Shown here: in pieces, positions 1-8,929 of the stretch
Numbering within the stretch: position 1 is the stretch's first letter
How the letters are laid out: each line of letters opens with the position of its first letter
From: Streptomyces broussonetiae
GTDB lineage: Bacteria; Actinomycetota; Actinomycetes; Streptomycetales; Streptomycetaceae
Assembly: GCF_009796285.1 (NCBI RefSeq)
Contig: NZ_CP047020.1
Coordinates: forward strand, 248,001-312,000
Direction: 5' to 3'
DNA length: 64,000 nucleotides
Notes under the pieces: model-generated
Told to the model about the DNA's origin: nothing
Database searches by the model: none
The model's input: the letters and a program-made list of their open reading frames with translations, nothing else
Program-made: the position numbers and the translations under genes

Positions 1-540
1 TGCCGATGGTGACGTCCAGGCCGGGTTCCCGGCGGGTGAGAACGTCGGTCCAAGCCGCGCCGTCCGGGAGCGGGCCGACGCCCCCGACCGGCACGAACGG
101 TGGACGGAGTTGAGCCCGAGCCTGCCGGCGGCCTCTCGGGCGACGGCGCTCTGGGCGCCCAGGGTGTCCGACACCGGGGCACCGTGCGGATTCGTGCCGA
201 GCCGGGAGAGGAAACGCTCGGCGGCGCGCTTGGCGTAGTCGGCCTCGCCGAGGCTCAGCCCTGCCGAGGTGCTGTTCACGATGGCACCGTGGAACAGGCC
301 CTCGGTCCCGGGCATGCCCAACAGGCCCTGCACGCTGTGGGCGCTCGCGGGCCGGCCGGCCAGGGTGACATGGCCGGTGTGCCCCGCCGAACGAGGCGAT
401 GCCGTCCCGCACCCACCGCAGCGCCGCCAGCTGGTCGGAGACGCCGAGGTTGCCCTCGGGGATCCCCGGGGAGCGCAGACAGCCGAAAGCGCCGAGCCGG
501 TAGTCGACCGAGACGACGATCACGGCGTCCGACCGACTGG
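1..540 (-). pseudogene. Carboxylesterase (type B) remnant, frameshifted and cut at both ends
   Basis: Reverse-strand translation gives typical carboxylesterase/para-nitrobenzyl esterase sequence: DAVIVVSVDYRLGAFG, then GNLGVSDQLAALRWV and IASFGG. After FGG (about position 383) the reading frame changes and the family sequence resumes with HTGHVTLAG and LLGMPGTEGLFHGAIVNS. The nucleophile motif, normally G-E/Q-S-A-G after VTLAG, reads GRPAS, so the catalytic serine context is damaged as well. The start is missing next to the IS110 element, and the gene runs off the left edge. Seen: one frameshift, the lost motif and the missing N-terminus. Inferred: an inactive gene, probably interrupted by the insertion. 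Confidence 0.75.
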
Positions 541-605
541 TCGGGCGATCCGATCGGCGGTTCGAACCTCCTGCAGACCCACAGACATCCGAGCTTCGTA
601 GGAAG

Positions 606-1844
606 TCAAGTAGCAGCAGGTCCGACTGTCGTCGCGAGGGCTGGGAACGCCTTCGCCGGGTCGAAGTTCTGGCCGGTGGCCAGGCAGTGATGCAGGCAGC
701 CGAGGAGGCGGTTGAACAGGTTCCTCATAGCGGCGGTGTGTCGGTCTCCCCGGGCTCTGCGCCGGTCGTAGTGCTCTTTGACCTGTGGTGAGGGCAGTGC
801 TCCAAAGATCCAGACGTAGCCCGCGGCGGCCAGCCTCTGGTTCTTCACTCGCCGATGGTGCACGGCGTGACTCTTGCCACTGGCGACAGTGACCGGGGCG
901 GCTCCGGCGTATGCCTTCAAGGCGCGTGCGTCGCGGAACCGGGAGCGGTCGTCGCCGATCTCACCGAGGACGCGGGCACCGGTCAGCGGGCCGATGCCGG
1001 GGAAGCTGCTGATGATCTCGTTGTCCGGGTGCTGAGCAAACGCGTCGGCCGCGGAGGCCGCGAGGTCGTCCGCAGCCCGGCAGGCCGCGTCAAGCTGGAG
1101 TACGAGAGCAGCGGTCTGACGCCCTATCGCCTCTTCCACCAGCGGGAGTTGATGGAGGTAGTCGCTGGTGAACACGGTCTTCAGACGGTCAGTCCAGGCA
1201 TCAATGTTGCGCTGCCGCCCAGACTTGCGCAGCAGTGACCGCAGCTGGGTGCGGGTCAGCCGCGCGGCCGTCGCCGGGTCCGGCGCCGCGGAGAGCACGG
1301 CCCGTGCTTCCCGGGAGTCCAAGCCGACGCTCCGGGCCTGGAAGGCGACCAGTGCAGCCGGGAAGTACTGCTTGAGGTGGGAGCGGAGCTGGTTGTTCAA
1401 CTGGGCCCGGTTCCAGACCGCGTCCTGCTGGGCACGGGCGAGAACGGAAATGGCCTGCGCCAGCTCGGAATCCGCCGGCAGCGGCCGGTGGACGTCGGCA
1501 TCTGTGCGCAAGATGTTGGCCAGCGCCATGGCGTCGGCATGGTCGGACTTTGCCCGGGCGACACGGTGACGCTCGCGGTAGCGGGCGACCGCCATCGGGT
1601 TGATCGAGTACACCTTGCGGCCGGTGGCGCGAAGGCAAGCGAACAGCAGACCGCGGGCGGTCTCGACCGCGACGGGGATGGGCTCCTGTGGGCTGTCTCC
1701 CGCCTCGGCCAGCATGCCGAGCAGCTGGCGGTAGCCCTCCGCATCGTCGTTGATGCGACGCTTGGCGACGAGCTGTCCGGCCTCGTCCACCAAGGCCACG
1801 TCGTGATGGCTCTCTGCCCAGTCGATTCCGCAGGTGATTGCCAA
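606..1844 (-). CDS. IS110-family transposase (DEDD/serine recombinase)
   Basis: The 412-residue protein begins LAITCGIDWAESHHDVALV, the RuvC-like DEDD N-terminal domain of IS110 enzymes, with KSDHADAMALANIL further on. The C-terminal transposase_20 domain is clear (FPGIGPLTGARVLGEIGD, then VTVASGKSHAVHHRR with the catalytic-type serine). The frame is open to 2084, but family homology starts at about residue 1 of this call. A TTG codon at 1844 preceded by a GAGAAAGGG stretch is the best start. IS110 enzymes insert and excise through short core sites guided by a bridge RNA from the non-coding end. The element sits against the broken esterase. It appears intact. Confidence 0.85.
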   Translation of the reverse strand: MAITCGIDWAESHHDVALVDEAGQLVAKRRINDDAEGYRQLLGMLAEAGDSPQEPIPVAVETARGLLFACLRATGRKVYSINPMAVARYRERHRVARAKSDHADAMALANILRTDADVHRPLPADSELAQAISVLARAQQDAVWNRAQLNNQLRSHLKQYFPAALVAFQARSVGLDSREARAVLSAAPDPATAARLTRTQLRSLLRKSGRQRNIDAWTDRLKTVFTSDYLHQLPLVEEAIGRQTAALVLQLDAACRAADDLAASAADAFAQHPDNEIISSFPGIGPLTGARVLGEIGDDRSRFRDARALKAYAGAAPVTVASGKSHAVHHRRVKNQRLAAAGYVWIFGALPSPQVKEHYDRRRARGDRHTAAMRNLFNRLLGCLHHCLATGQNFDPAKAFPALATTVGPAAT

Positions 1845-2170
1845 CTCTGGCCCTTTCTCCCGGAGTTTGCCCAACGTGTGAGCCTGTGCGGGGTCACGCA
1901 GCGACCTAATAGGAGGGCTCGGCGGCCCGACATCCGATGAGCTGTTCGTGGCCCCAGCTGGCCGCACGCTCCCGGTCTTCGGAGAGAGCTCTGGGGCTCG
2001 CGTGTTGAGGAGCGGGTGGTCGTACGGACGGCTCGGGTCACGATCATGAATGCCCTGGTGGAGGCGATCGATACTCACTCGCAAGAGTGCACGGCGACGG
2101 AGCCCTCTGCCTGTGGAAAGGAGTCAGGGCTCCGGGTATTGAGTAGGGGTCATCCGGCGCCGTGCACTGC
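1845..2170 (-). other. Non-coding upstream end of IS110 element; possible bridge-RNA region
   Basis: About 325 bases upstream of the transposase carry no convincing gene. Two nested inverted repeats are visible: GTGCACGGCG (2087-2096) with CGCCGTGCAC (2158-2167), and GGAGCCCT (2099-2106) with AGGGCTCC (2126-2133). In the IS110 group the long non-coding end upstream of the transposase encodes the structured bridge RNA that pairs with target and donor. Position and fold potential fit, but no target- or donor-guide loop was assigned, and the exact element boundary is not determined. Confidence 0.35.
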
Positions 2171-2414
2171 TATTAGGTGTTGAGGTACCCACGGGGACTC
2201 GAGCGAGGCCCCCGACTACGGGTCCGCCGACAGTGACATGGGCGAGCCCGCGCTCAGCGACCTGGGCGACCGGGTGGGCCCGACCGCGACAGTCATTCAG
2301 TCAGTGCGTCGCGGTGACAGGAAGCCAGGACTTCCTGCGGGCAGACGTCCGGCCTGCCGGCCAGCAACTGCGGGCCCTCGGCGCGGAGGATGGCCGCCCT
2401 TTGAGCGTGGCCCG

Positions 2415-2449
2415 AGCCAGTGGTACCCGATGTACCGGGACCACTGGCT
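2415..2449 (-). terminator. Hairpin downstream of the haloperoxidase gene
   Basis: AGCCAGTGGT (2415-2424) and ACCACTGGCT (2440-2449) form a perfect 10-bp stem around a 15-nt loop. It lies 43 bases past the stop of the reverse-strand haloperoxidase-like gene. There is no clear T tract, as is usual for actinomycete terminators. Confidence 0.55.
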
Positions 2450-2491
2450 TCTCGGCCCTACCATGTGCGTGGTTGTAGCGTGGCGGTGCGG

Positions 2492-3769
2492 TCAGAGCCG
2501 ACCTGCCACGAAGTCGGCCACCTGGGTGCCGAGTTGCTGGCCCGCATGGTTGTCGAGGGAGGTGTGCTGGCCGGACCAGATCCGGCTGAGCCACGCTTCG
2601 GTGGCGGCGTCCTGGAAGCCGGTGAAGGTTCGAGTGACGCCCTTCGAGGTCACCGCGAAATGATGCCGCGCCCCGTAGAGTCCGGCGAGCGTCGTTGCCG
2701 CAGCCTGGCTGAGAGCGCCGTGAGCGCCCGGATAGGACGGATCCGGTGCGGTCGGCAGCAGAGGGGTCCAGCTGGGATCGCCGACGATGCCCGGGTTGTA
2801 GTGCGTACCGCCGAGCCGGATGGCCGTCACGGGCCGCCAGACGTGGTAGACATACTTGGCGTCGTACATCGCGATCGCGGTGTCGGCGAGGGACAGGTCG
2901 AGCCGGGCGAAGACCTTCACCGCCTTCTCCAGGTTCGCGTTCTGGGAGGTGACAAGGCCCTGCGCGACCTGGTTCCAGACGTTCCAGACGGGCGCCGCCG
3001 CCCAGAACTTCGCGGCTGCCGTCTGATCGGAAGTGCGGGTGGTGCTGGTCTTGCTCCCCAGGCTCTTGACCTCGTTCAAGGCGGTGGCGTACGCGGCGCT
3101 GCTCACGGCCGGCGGCGGTGCCGGGCGGAACTGCCGTCCGTCGGCCAGTACGAACGGCTTGACCGAGCCCCAGTCGGTGAACACCGGTGTCGGGAAATTG
3201 GGAGGGGTGGGCCGGTAGTCACCGGCTTTGTCGCCGGGGCTGAACCGCGGTGGCCTGGCTGAGGATCCGTCATTGGACCGCAGGGTGACCAGCCGGCGGG
3301 CGACCTCCGCTCCCACACCAATGCCCGCCTGCTTGCCCGGGCCGCCCGGAATCGCGGACAACTGGCCGCTCAGCCGCTGGTCCACGCCCGCGCGCTCGGC
3401 CGGGTAAAGGGCGACCAGCACATCGTGGGCTGCCTGGTCCGCTGCGGCATCCGCACGAGCGCCTCCTGGCGCCGACACCGAGAACACGTAGGCGGGGCCG
3501 GACCGGGTGATCGATACCACCGCGTCGTACTCGGCAGCCTGCAGAAGCGCGAAGCTGCGCGTGGGTTGGACGGTGGACGGCTGCGCCTTCGGATTGCTGA
3601 GGATGGTGACGAGCTCGCGGTTCCACTCCACGACCGACATCCCTGCCCCCGTCGCGGCGGTGCGCAGGGCCGGCGAGTGAGCGGTGGTGGACCCGAAGGC
3701 CGGGCCGGCGAGTCCGGCTGCCAGCGCGGCTCCGGCAAGTATGGCGAGTGTCTTCTGCTTTCCACCCAT
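2492..3769 (-). CDS. Vanadium-dependent haloperoxidase-like / PAP2-superfamily secreted protein
   Basis: The 425-residue protein starts at an ATG preceded by AAGGAG. It has a signal peptide (basic start, then LAILAGAALAAGLAGPAFG). The C-terminal half carries the vanadate/phosphate-binding signature shared by bacterial vanadium haloperoxidases and PAP2 phosphatases: WRPVTAIR near residue 311, PSYPGAHG near 344 and SRIWSGQH near 395. This predicts an exported metal- or phosphate-dependent enzyme; halide use cannot be read from sequence. The same frame stays open for 177 codons upstream. The start at 3769 is favoured because the Shine-Dalgarno sequence and signal peptide agree. Confidence 0.8.
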   Translation of the reverse strand: MGGKQKTLAILAGAALAAGLAGPAFGSTTAHSPALRTAATGAGMSVVEWNRELVTILSNPKAQPSTVQPTRSFALLQAAEYDAVVSITRSGPAYVFSVSAPGGARADAAADQAAHDVLVALYPAERAGVDQRLSGQLSAIPGGPGKQAGIGVGAEVARRLVTLRSNDGSSARPPRFSPGDKAGDYRPTPPNFPTPVFTDWGSVKPFVLADGRQFRPAPPPAVSSAAYATALNEVKSLGSKTSTTRTSDQTAAAKFWAAAPVWNVWNQVAQGLVTSQNANLEKAVKVFARLDLSLADTAIAMYDAKYVYHVWRPVTAIRLGGTHYNPGIVGDPSWTPLLPTAPDPSYPGAHGALSQAAATTLAGLYGARHHFAVTSKGVTRTFTGFQDAATEAWLSRIWSGQHTSLDNHAGQQLGTQVADFVAGRL

Positions 3770-4126
3770 GTTCTGTAGCTCCTTGTCGCTGGTGGCGGGC
3801 TGTGACAACTGGCGGTCATGCGCGTGGCTCATCTGGGTCGGCCACGCGAGCGTGATGGTGTCGGAGTGGTGCGGGCCGGCAGCCGGGTCGAGATGGCGGC
3901 CGTCGTGGAGGACGAGTTGCTCGGCGGGTTCCGCGGCAGCTGCGACGGGGCCGGGGTCGTCCAGGGCCCTCCGGTCCATGAGGGCCTTCCGGCGTAGCAG
4001 CCAGACGCGTTCGGCTCCGGGGGCCAGCACTTGGTGCATCTCGCGGCGCAGATCTGGCGCCTGCGTATATGCCTCGTGCGGGGGCGGGGTGTCGATGCCC
4101 TTGCCGCTGTTCGGGGTGACGTCCAT
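3770..4126 (-). other. In-frame open region upstream of the haloperoxidase, possibly a small gene lacking its own stop
   Basis: An ATG at 4126 lies two bases after the stop of the small Cys-rich gene. It opens 119 codons that read without a stop straight into the haloperoxidase start. The segment has a coding appearance (HEAYTQAPDLRREMHQVLAP, then ERVWLLRRKALMDRRAL), with mixed charged and aliphatic residues and GC-rich third positions. It could be a small actinomycete protein fused by loss of its stop, or the true N-terminus of a 545-residue product. An N-terminal fusion would bury the signal peptide, so separate initiation at 3769 seems likelier. Family not recognised. Confidence 0.4.
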
Positions 4127-4128
4127 GC

Positions 4129-4416
4129 TCACACCTCCGCCGGTACGCAGGGGCCGGCGCCGCAGCGTTGACACAGCATCGTGTCGTCGTGGGGGCCGCC
4201 GCGATCGAGTGCCGATGGGCGGGCCGCGGACCGCATGGGCACCTGCGCCGGGCCCGGGCAGCCGTCGATGGGACACGGCTTGTGGGTCGCGAAGGACCAC
4301 TCGGCGGGGGTGTCGGGTGGCCTTTCGCCGCGGCCGCCCCCTGTGGTCCGTCGCTGTGCTGCGGCGCCGGCCCCGGCAGGGGGTCGCAGCTCCTGCGGAG
4401 CGTCCGGCCCGGTCAT
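4129..4416 (-). CDS. Small Cys-rich protein of unknown function
   Basis: The 95-residue protein starts with an ATGA overlap on the stop of the ATP-binding regulator, indicating translational coupling. The middle is Pro/Arg-rich. The second half has Cys pairs (CPIDGCPG, then MLCQRCGAGPC at the C-terminus) that could bind zinc. Small proteins of this kind often follow RsbW-like ATPases in Streptomyces. No enzymatic motif is visible and I do not recognise a named family. Confidence 0.5.
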   Translation of the reverse strand: MTGPDAPQELRPPAGAGAAAQRRTTGGGRGERPPDTPAEWSFATHKPCPIDGCPGPAQVPMRSAARPSALDRGGPHDDTMLCQRCGAGPCVPAEV

Positions 4417-4841
4417 GGCGAGCACCTCAGGCAGGCGCGGACTTCGCGGCCGCTGCGTGTCTGGCGAATCTCGGTCGACTGGGCAAGGAACTCGACGATG
4501 CCGGTGCCACGGCCGTGTTCGTCGGAGGCGATGCCGGGGCGATGACGCTCCACGGCCGCGCCGGAGTCGGTGACCACGATGTGCAGAGTTTCGTGATCGA
4601 GGGCGAGCAGCAGGGTCATGCGCTCATGGCCGTACTGGGCAGCGTTGGCGGCGAGTTCGTCGACGATGAGAATGGCGGAGTCCCGCTCACCCGCGGGCAC
4701 ACTCCAGGTCTCCAGCAAATCGGCTGCGAAGTGACGAGCGGCGGAGACGTGCGCCTCCTGCGCCGGCAGGGTGAGCAGTGCATGGCGGCGGCAGGGCCGG
4801 CCGAGCAGTGAAGTCGGGCTGGGGGAATCGGTCACGAACAT
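4413..4841 (-). CDS. RsbW/SpoIIAB-like ATP-binding protein (HATPase_c_2)
   Basis: The protein has about 142 residues from the ATG at 4841 (MFVTDSPSP); an upstream ATG at 4946 would add 35 low-complexity residues. The GHKL fold is visible: SAILIVDELAANAAQYG (N box), then VTDSGAAV (G1 box) and EHGRGTGIVEFLA (G2 region). Such proteins are anti-sigma or regulatory kinases that act with STAS or PP2C partners. No partner lies beside it, so its target is unknown. It heads the run continuing into the Cys-rich gene and perhaps the haloperoxidase. Confidence 0.75.
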   Translation of the reverse strand: MFVTDSPSPTSLLGRPCRRHALLTLPAQEAHVSAARHFAADLLETWSVPAGERDSAILIVDELAANAAQYGHERMTLLLALDHETLHIVVTDSGAAVERHRPGIASDEHGRGTGIVEFLAQSTEIRQTRSGREVRACLRCSP

Positions 4842-6160
4842 GGTCTTCTGGCTCTTCTGTCGATGTGCGGAGACCGGAACGGGTGACCGCAAGCAATTCG
4901 GGGGTGGTCGGTAGGCCGGATCCTGATCCTGCGTGGGCGCGCTCAATCAGTTCCACGGACGACACATGCCGGATGGTTCGAGCCATTTGCCTTTTTTGTT
5001 CCGATTCTTGCGAGTCATGTCAATGTCGGCGCCTGTCTGGGCTCAGCTGCCTCTGTCCAGAGCTGGCTGTTGTGCGGCCGGACTGGGCACCGGCAGTGCG
5101 GTCCCCTCGCCCGTGGTCTTCCGGACGACCCCGTGGAAGCGTCGCGCCGTAGACCGGGACGGACGCGCCTACATTCCGGCTGGATCGCGGTCCTCCGCGT
5201 GCAGACGTGATGGATCCTCTTCACCGGGTTGTACGGACTTCGGGAAAAAGAAGAGTCGTGCGCGCCCCGTCGGCCCCGCATGCATGAAGTCAGCTGCGGA
5301 CTGGGCCGGTTCGACGGAGCGGGGGCGAGAGTGACCAGGGCCCGGAAACCGTCGGCGCGTCGCGGGAAGGGCCAGGGTGTCGGTTTTCGCCTCCTCCGGC
5401 GGAAGCGGAGATGTATGCCGCCGCACCCCTTTCGCACAGCCGTGCCCCACCGTGTACGCGGCCGGCACCCGCGGGGCCCGGCGCGGGATGGCCGACCGGC
5501 CCCTGCGGAGGTCGCGTGACGGAAGCAGTCCAGAGCCCCACGACTGAGCTGCAGAACTGCCCCGGTACCGACACAGCCGCCCGAGACAGGTCGTGCAGGG
5601 GAAGCAGCCGCCGCAGCTGACCGGCCCCGCGATGTGTGGCACCACCGCGGACAGATCGATCGGATGGCTGCTTCAACCCACCCCTCGACCCTCGACCTGC
5701 TGGTCGCGTACCCGGATAGCCTTCACCTTGATCAACCTGGCCGGGGTGATCCTTCCCGGCTTGCGGCGGCCGACTCGACCATCAGCCGCCTCCGCGTGCT
5801 GGCTGCCGCTCAGCCCCTCGGTCATACAGGTGCCGGTGGCGGCCTCCGAGGCCGCCACACTCATCGGCCGCGAGCCCTTGGCGGACGGTCCCGCCGATCC
5901 CGGAGCTACGCGGTGCGGCGGGATCGAGGGGCTACGGTGATCACGAGCATGCCCGTACAGCCGGTGTCACGGGCAGAAACCTCTTCCACGGCCATCAGCT
6001 GGACGTCCTGTGCGCGCCCCTCCAGCTTGGTCCACCGGTCTTGAGGCGGCCCGGTTCTTGTCGAATGTCCGGGGTCCCTCGCCGCGGAGCGCCCGGCCTT
6101 TCGAAGGCGACGTCGTCTTGGCCTCTTGTGCCACCAATCCTCACGCCCTGCTGCTGCCGT
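4842..6160. other. Long gap without a recognisable gene
   Basis: Several open frames cross this 1.3-kb stretch on both strands, but none shows a known domain, a convincing ribosome site or consistent codon bias. Translations are Arg/Pro/Gly-rich, as expected of shadow frames at high GC. I see no tRNA, repeat array or IS end. It may hold promoters for the flanking reverse-strand genes. Confidence 0.4.
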
Positions 6161-6194
6161 CATGTCACTGGGCGACCGGCCGCCCAGTGACATG
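6161..6194. terminator. Perfect 14-bp hairpin after the anti-sigma gene
   Basis: CATGTCACTGGGCG (6161-6174) pairs perfectly with CGCCCAGTGACATG (6181-6194) across a 6-nt loop. It starts 18 bases beyond the stop of the reverse-strand anti-sigma gene. It fits a terminator, although a palindrome this regular could also bind protein. Confidence 0.6.
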
Positions 6195-6211
6195 ACCGCC
6201 ATGGTCTGGCC

Positions 6212-7003
6212 TCACGCTCGGATGGTGACCAGCTTCTGACCGTTACCTGCGAGGATCTCGAAGTGCTCGATGGCTCCCGGAGCCATGGCGACCGCTCCTG
6301 GGATCGTGGTGCCGGGAGGGTACCCGCCTGCCCGCCAGGTAGCGCCGTCCGTCCTGGCCCCGCCGGGCCCGACCGCCTGCAGCCGACAGGTGATTCCGGC
6401 GGGTGCCCCTCCTGCGGAAATCTGCAGAACACTGCCCCAGGCAGAGGGCGAGACCTTCACCGAGGCGGAGACGCCGGTGGTGGGATCGCTCCCGGAGAAG
6501 GTGCGCCAGACGGTCGGCGCGGTCGGCCCGGGCGGCCTCGCCTGACTGCCCACGGATCCGATGGCCGCCAGCCATGTGCCACCGGCCGCTGCCGCGATGA
6601 ACGTCAGCGAGACCGCAGCGCCGGCCAGTTGCAGACGCCAAGACCTGCGGCGCCTGGCCGCAGCCTGCTGGAGCAGCCTCTCCAGCACACCCCCCTCTGG
6701 GGTCTTCGACACAGCGGGCGCGGCGGGCCGTTCGGGGAGCGGGGAGCCCTGCGCGCTTTCGGCTGCCCGTACCATCAGTCGGTCGGTCAAATCCGTTTCG
6801 GCCGCCGGCACCGTCTGGCCCGAGGCTTCGGCTTCGGTCACCGTCGCCAGCAGCGCAGGCAATCCCGCCAGCTGGGCGTGTTCGGCCCGGCATTCGGTGC
6901 ATGCCGCGAGGTGGATGCGCACCTGTTCCATTTCCGCCGAGGGCAGCGTGCCCAAGACGTAACCTCCCAGCGTCAGCCGGAGGGCGTCATGCTCCGGACT
7001 CAT
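6212..7003 (-). CDS. Anti-sigma factor with zinc-finger and one membrane helix (RskA-like)
   Basis: The protein has 263 residues. The N-terminal anti-sigma domain has the HxxxCxxC zinc signature (HLAACTECRAEH, about residues 31-42). A single membrane helix lies near residues 121-145 (LAGAAVSLTFIAAAAGGTWL). The rest matches the extracytoplasmic anti-sigma-K C-terminal domain (phrases such as GSDPTTGVSASVKVSPSAWG). It should sequester the adjacent ECF sigma factor at the membrane until a signal triggers release, typically by proteolysis. It lies 25 bases downstream of the sigma gene, as expected of a cognate pair. Confidence 0.85.
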   Translation of the reverse strand: MSPEHDALRLTLGGYVLGTLPSAEMEQVRIHLAACTECRAEHAQLAGLPALLATVTEAEASGQTVPAAETDLTDRLMVRAAESAQGSPLPERPAAPAVSKTPEGGVLERLLQQAAARRRRSWRLQLAGAAVSLTFIAAAAGGTWLAAIGSVGSQARPPGPTAPTVWRTFSGSDPTTGVSASVKVSPSAWGSVLQISAGGAPAGITCRLQAVGPGGARTDGATWRAGGYPPGTTIPGAVAMAPGAIEHFEILAGNGQKLVTIRA

Positions 7004-7028
7004 GGTCGCCGCCTCCTGCCCGCCACGG

Positions 7029-7631
7029 TCATGGCTCGATCCCCCGTTCCTGCAGCGCCAGCCGTAGGGCGTGCAGGGCGTAGTACGTCCGCGACTTCAC
7101 TGTGCCCAGCGGGACGCCCAGCACCTGTGCGGCCTCCGCCATGGTCCGGCCCCGGTAGTAGGTCTCCAGCAGGACGGCGCGGTGGTCCGGGGACAGTGAC
7201 CGGACGGCTTCGGCAACCGCCCAGCTCTGCAGTGCCTGCTCGATCTCGTCCTTGCCCGGCTTCTGCTCGGCGGCTCGCTCCAGCACATCGCCGCCGGCCT
7301 CGGCCGGCCTGGACTGCCGGGCCCGGTGGGCGTCGATGACCAGGTGTCGAGCGACCGTACACAGCCATGCCCGCGCCGGGCCGCGTGCGGGGTCGAACGC
7401 GGCGGGATGCTGCCACGCTCGCAGCAGTGTCTCCTGCACCACGTCCTCTGCCCATTGCCAGTCTCCTGAGGTCAGTCGCAGCACGTAGTGGAACAGGGCT
7501 CCTGAGTGCTCCGCGTACAGCGTGCGCAGCAGTTCCTCATCCGCGGTCGAAAGGGTCCCTCTATCAGAGACACGGTGCGCGGAGCGATCCGGATCGGTCC
7601 TTGAACCACGTTTTCGGGAACTCCGGGGCAT
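7029..7631 (-). CDS. ECF-family RNA polymerase sigma factor
   Basis: About 200 residues. Region 2 is clear (ELLRTLYAEHSGALFHYVLR, then WQWAEDVVQETLLRAW), as is region 4 with its helix-turn-helix (LSPDHRAVLLETYYRGRTM, then AEAAQVLGVPLGTVKSRTYY). The start is uncertain: the frame opens at GTG 7691, an ATG lies at 7631 and a GTG at 7571, none with a strong ribosome site. The gene is co-directional with its anti-sigma gene and faces away from the cupredoxin operon at 8375, which is a plausible target. I could not define the promoter consensus. Confidence 0.85.
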   Translation of the reverse strand: MPRSSRKRGSRTDPDRSAHRVSDRGTLSTADEELLRTLYAEHSGALFHYVLRLTSGDWQWAEDVVQETLLRAWQHPAAFDPARGPARAWLCTVARHLVIDAHRARQSRPAEAGGDVLERAAEQKPGKDEIEQALQSWAVAEAVRSLSPDHRAVLLETYYRGRTMAEAAQVLGVPLGTVKSRTYYALHALRLALQERGIEP

Positions 7632-7691
7632 ACCACGATCATCAGGTATATGCGCCGCTTTGTCCTGCACGAACAGCTCGGCACGGGTCAC

Positions 7692-8374
7692 GCACTGTGA
7701 GTGCTGCAGGTGGTACGCCCTTGCGGCGTTACGACCTCGCCATGGTCAAGCATGCGCGGGTCCGGACCGACTGAACTGCAGCGATCCCATGAAGTCCCAC
7801 AAAAGGTGCGTATCAATCGAACCGCTGCAGCCATGCCGTCCGTGGAGGCGAACAAGAACCGGCTTGCGCAACTCCTCATCGCTTCCCCTGCGGCAAGGGA
7901 TGGAACAGGGGTGACCGAAATGCACCACGCGACGCACGCGCTCTCGCCCGGCCCGGCTCCCCCACCCCCGTGCATCGAAGCCGGTGCCCCTCTGCAGCCC
8001 CGACCGATGTCCAGCACACACCACGCCGATGGCGCTACGCACAGTGATCGGCGGCTGTGCGGCGACCGGGGCAGAACTCCATCCGGGCCAGTGTGTCCAT
8101 CACCCGTGGGCGCCGCCGACCTGCCCCGAGTCGCTCGCGGCTGCCTGCTCGGGCGAACTGCCGCGTGCCGCCTTCACCCTCGTGGCGCGGCAGGGCGGAT
8201 GCGCAGCGCGGAGCACCTCGAGGCGGGCAGCCGGCACGGGGGGCACTCAGGCTCACTCGCCGGGTCCGTGAGGGACGCGTGCCCGTGAACGCGGCATCCA
8301 CCACATCCCTGCGGTTGCGTGCGCCCGAGCCGGCGCGGTTCCCGTCTCCGCCTGATCAGTGAGGAACGCACACC
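7692..8374. other. Divergent intergenic region between sigma factor and cupredoxin operon
   Basis: About 680 bases with no convincing gene. It should carry the sigma gene promoter and the promoter of the rightward operon. A good ribosome site (GAGGAA) lies just before 8375. No clear pair of shared -35/-10 motifs could be fixed by eye. Confidence 0.4.
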
Positions 8375-8929
8375 ATGTACGTGAACCTTCGCCCACCAAC
8401 TCGGCGATCCCGTGCTGCGGCCGGGCTGGCCGTCGCCACCATCGCCACCGCCGGTGCGCTGGGGCTCCTCAGCTCATGCGGCCCGTCGTCGCATCCCTCG
8501 TCCTCCGGAGCCGGCGCCATCACGCCCGGTCCGGGTCAGCACCAGACCCCCGGGATGCCCGGTGCCACGGGGTCGGGGAAAGCGGCAGGCTCCGCTCCCG
8601 GCGCCTCCCCGATGCCCAGCATGAGCATGCCCATGAGCACCTCGAGCACGGGCGCGGCGGCCGCGCCGATGACCGGGAATGCCGTCGCGATCAAGAACTT
8701 CGCATTCTCTCCGGCCACGCTGCAGGTCAAAGCGGGCACGACGGTGACCTGGACCAACCAGGACACCGACGCCCACACCGTCACCAGCGCCGCATCGGGT
8801 GGCCCCCTGCACTCGGCCGCCCTGGCCACCCACGCCACCTACAGCTACACGTTCACCAAGCCCGGCAGCTACGCCTACATCTGCACCATCCATCCGTTCA
8901 TGACCGCCACCGTGGAGGTGACCCAATGA
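8375..8929 (+). CDS. Cupredoxin-domain lipoprotein
   Basis: The 184-residue protein has a lipoprotein signal peptide ending LLSSC (Cys35). A low-complexity linker rich in Ser, Met, Pro and Gly covers about residues 36-100. The C-terminal amicyanin/plastocyanin-like domain (about 102-184) has all type-1 copper ligands: His134 (DAHTV), Cys170, His173 and Met176 in YICTIHPFM. It should be anchored outside the membrane and carry electrons or copper; the Met-rich linker may also bind copper. It is the first gene of an operon with 4-nt overlaps, divergent from an ECF sigma gene. Confidence 0.85.
   Translation: MYVNLRPPTRRSRAAAGLAVATIATAGALGLLSSCGPSSHPSSSGAGAITPGPGQHQTPGMPGATGSGKAAGSAPGASPMPSMSMPMSTSSTGAAAAPMTGNAVAIKNFAFSPATLQVKAGTTVTWTNQDTDAHTVTSAASGGPLHSAALATHATYSYTFTKPGSYAYICTIHPFMTATVEVTQ

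Noticed and set aside
551..570. GGTTCGAACC resembling a tRNA T-arm
   Set aside because: The flanking stem does not pair well and no acceptor, D or anticodon arms can be built around it.
5290..5676. Reverse frame of 128 codons as a possible gene
   Set aside because: Arg/Pro/Gly-rich shadow-like composition, overlapping alternatives on both strands and no ribosome site.
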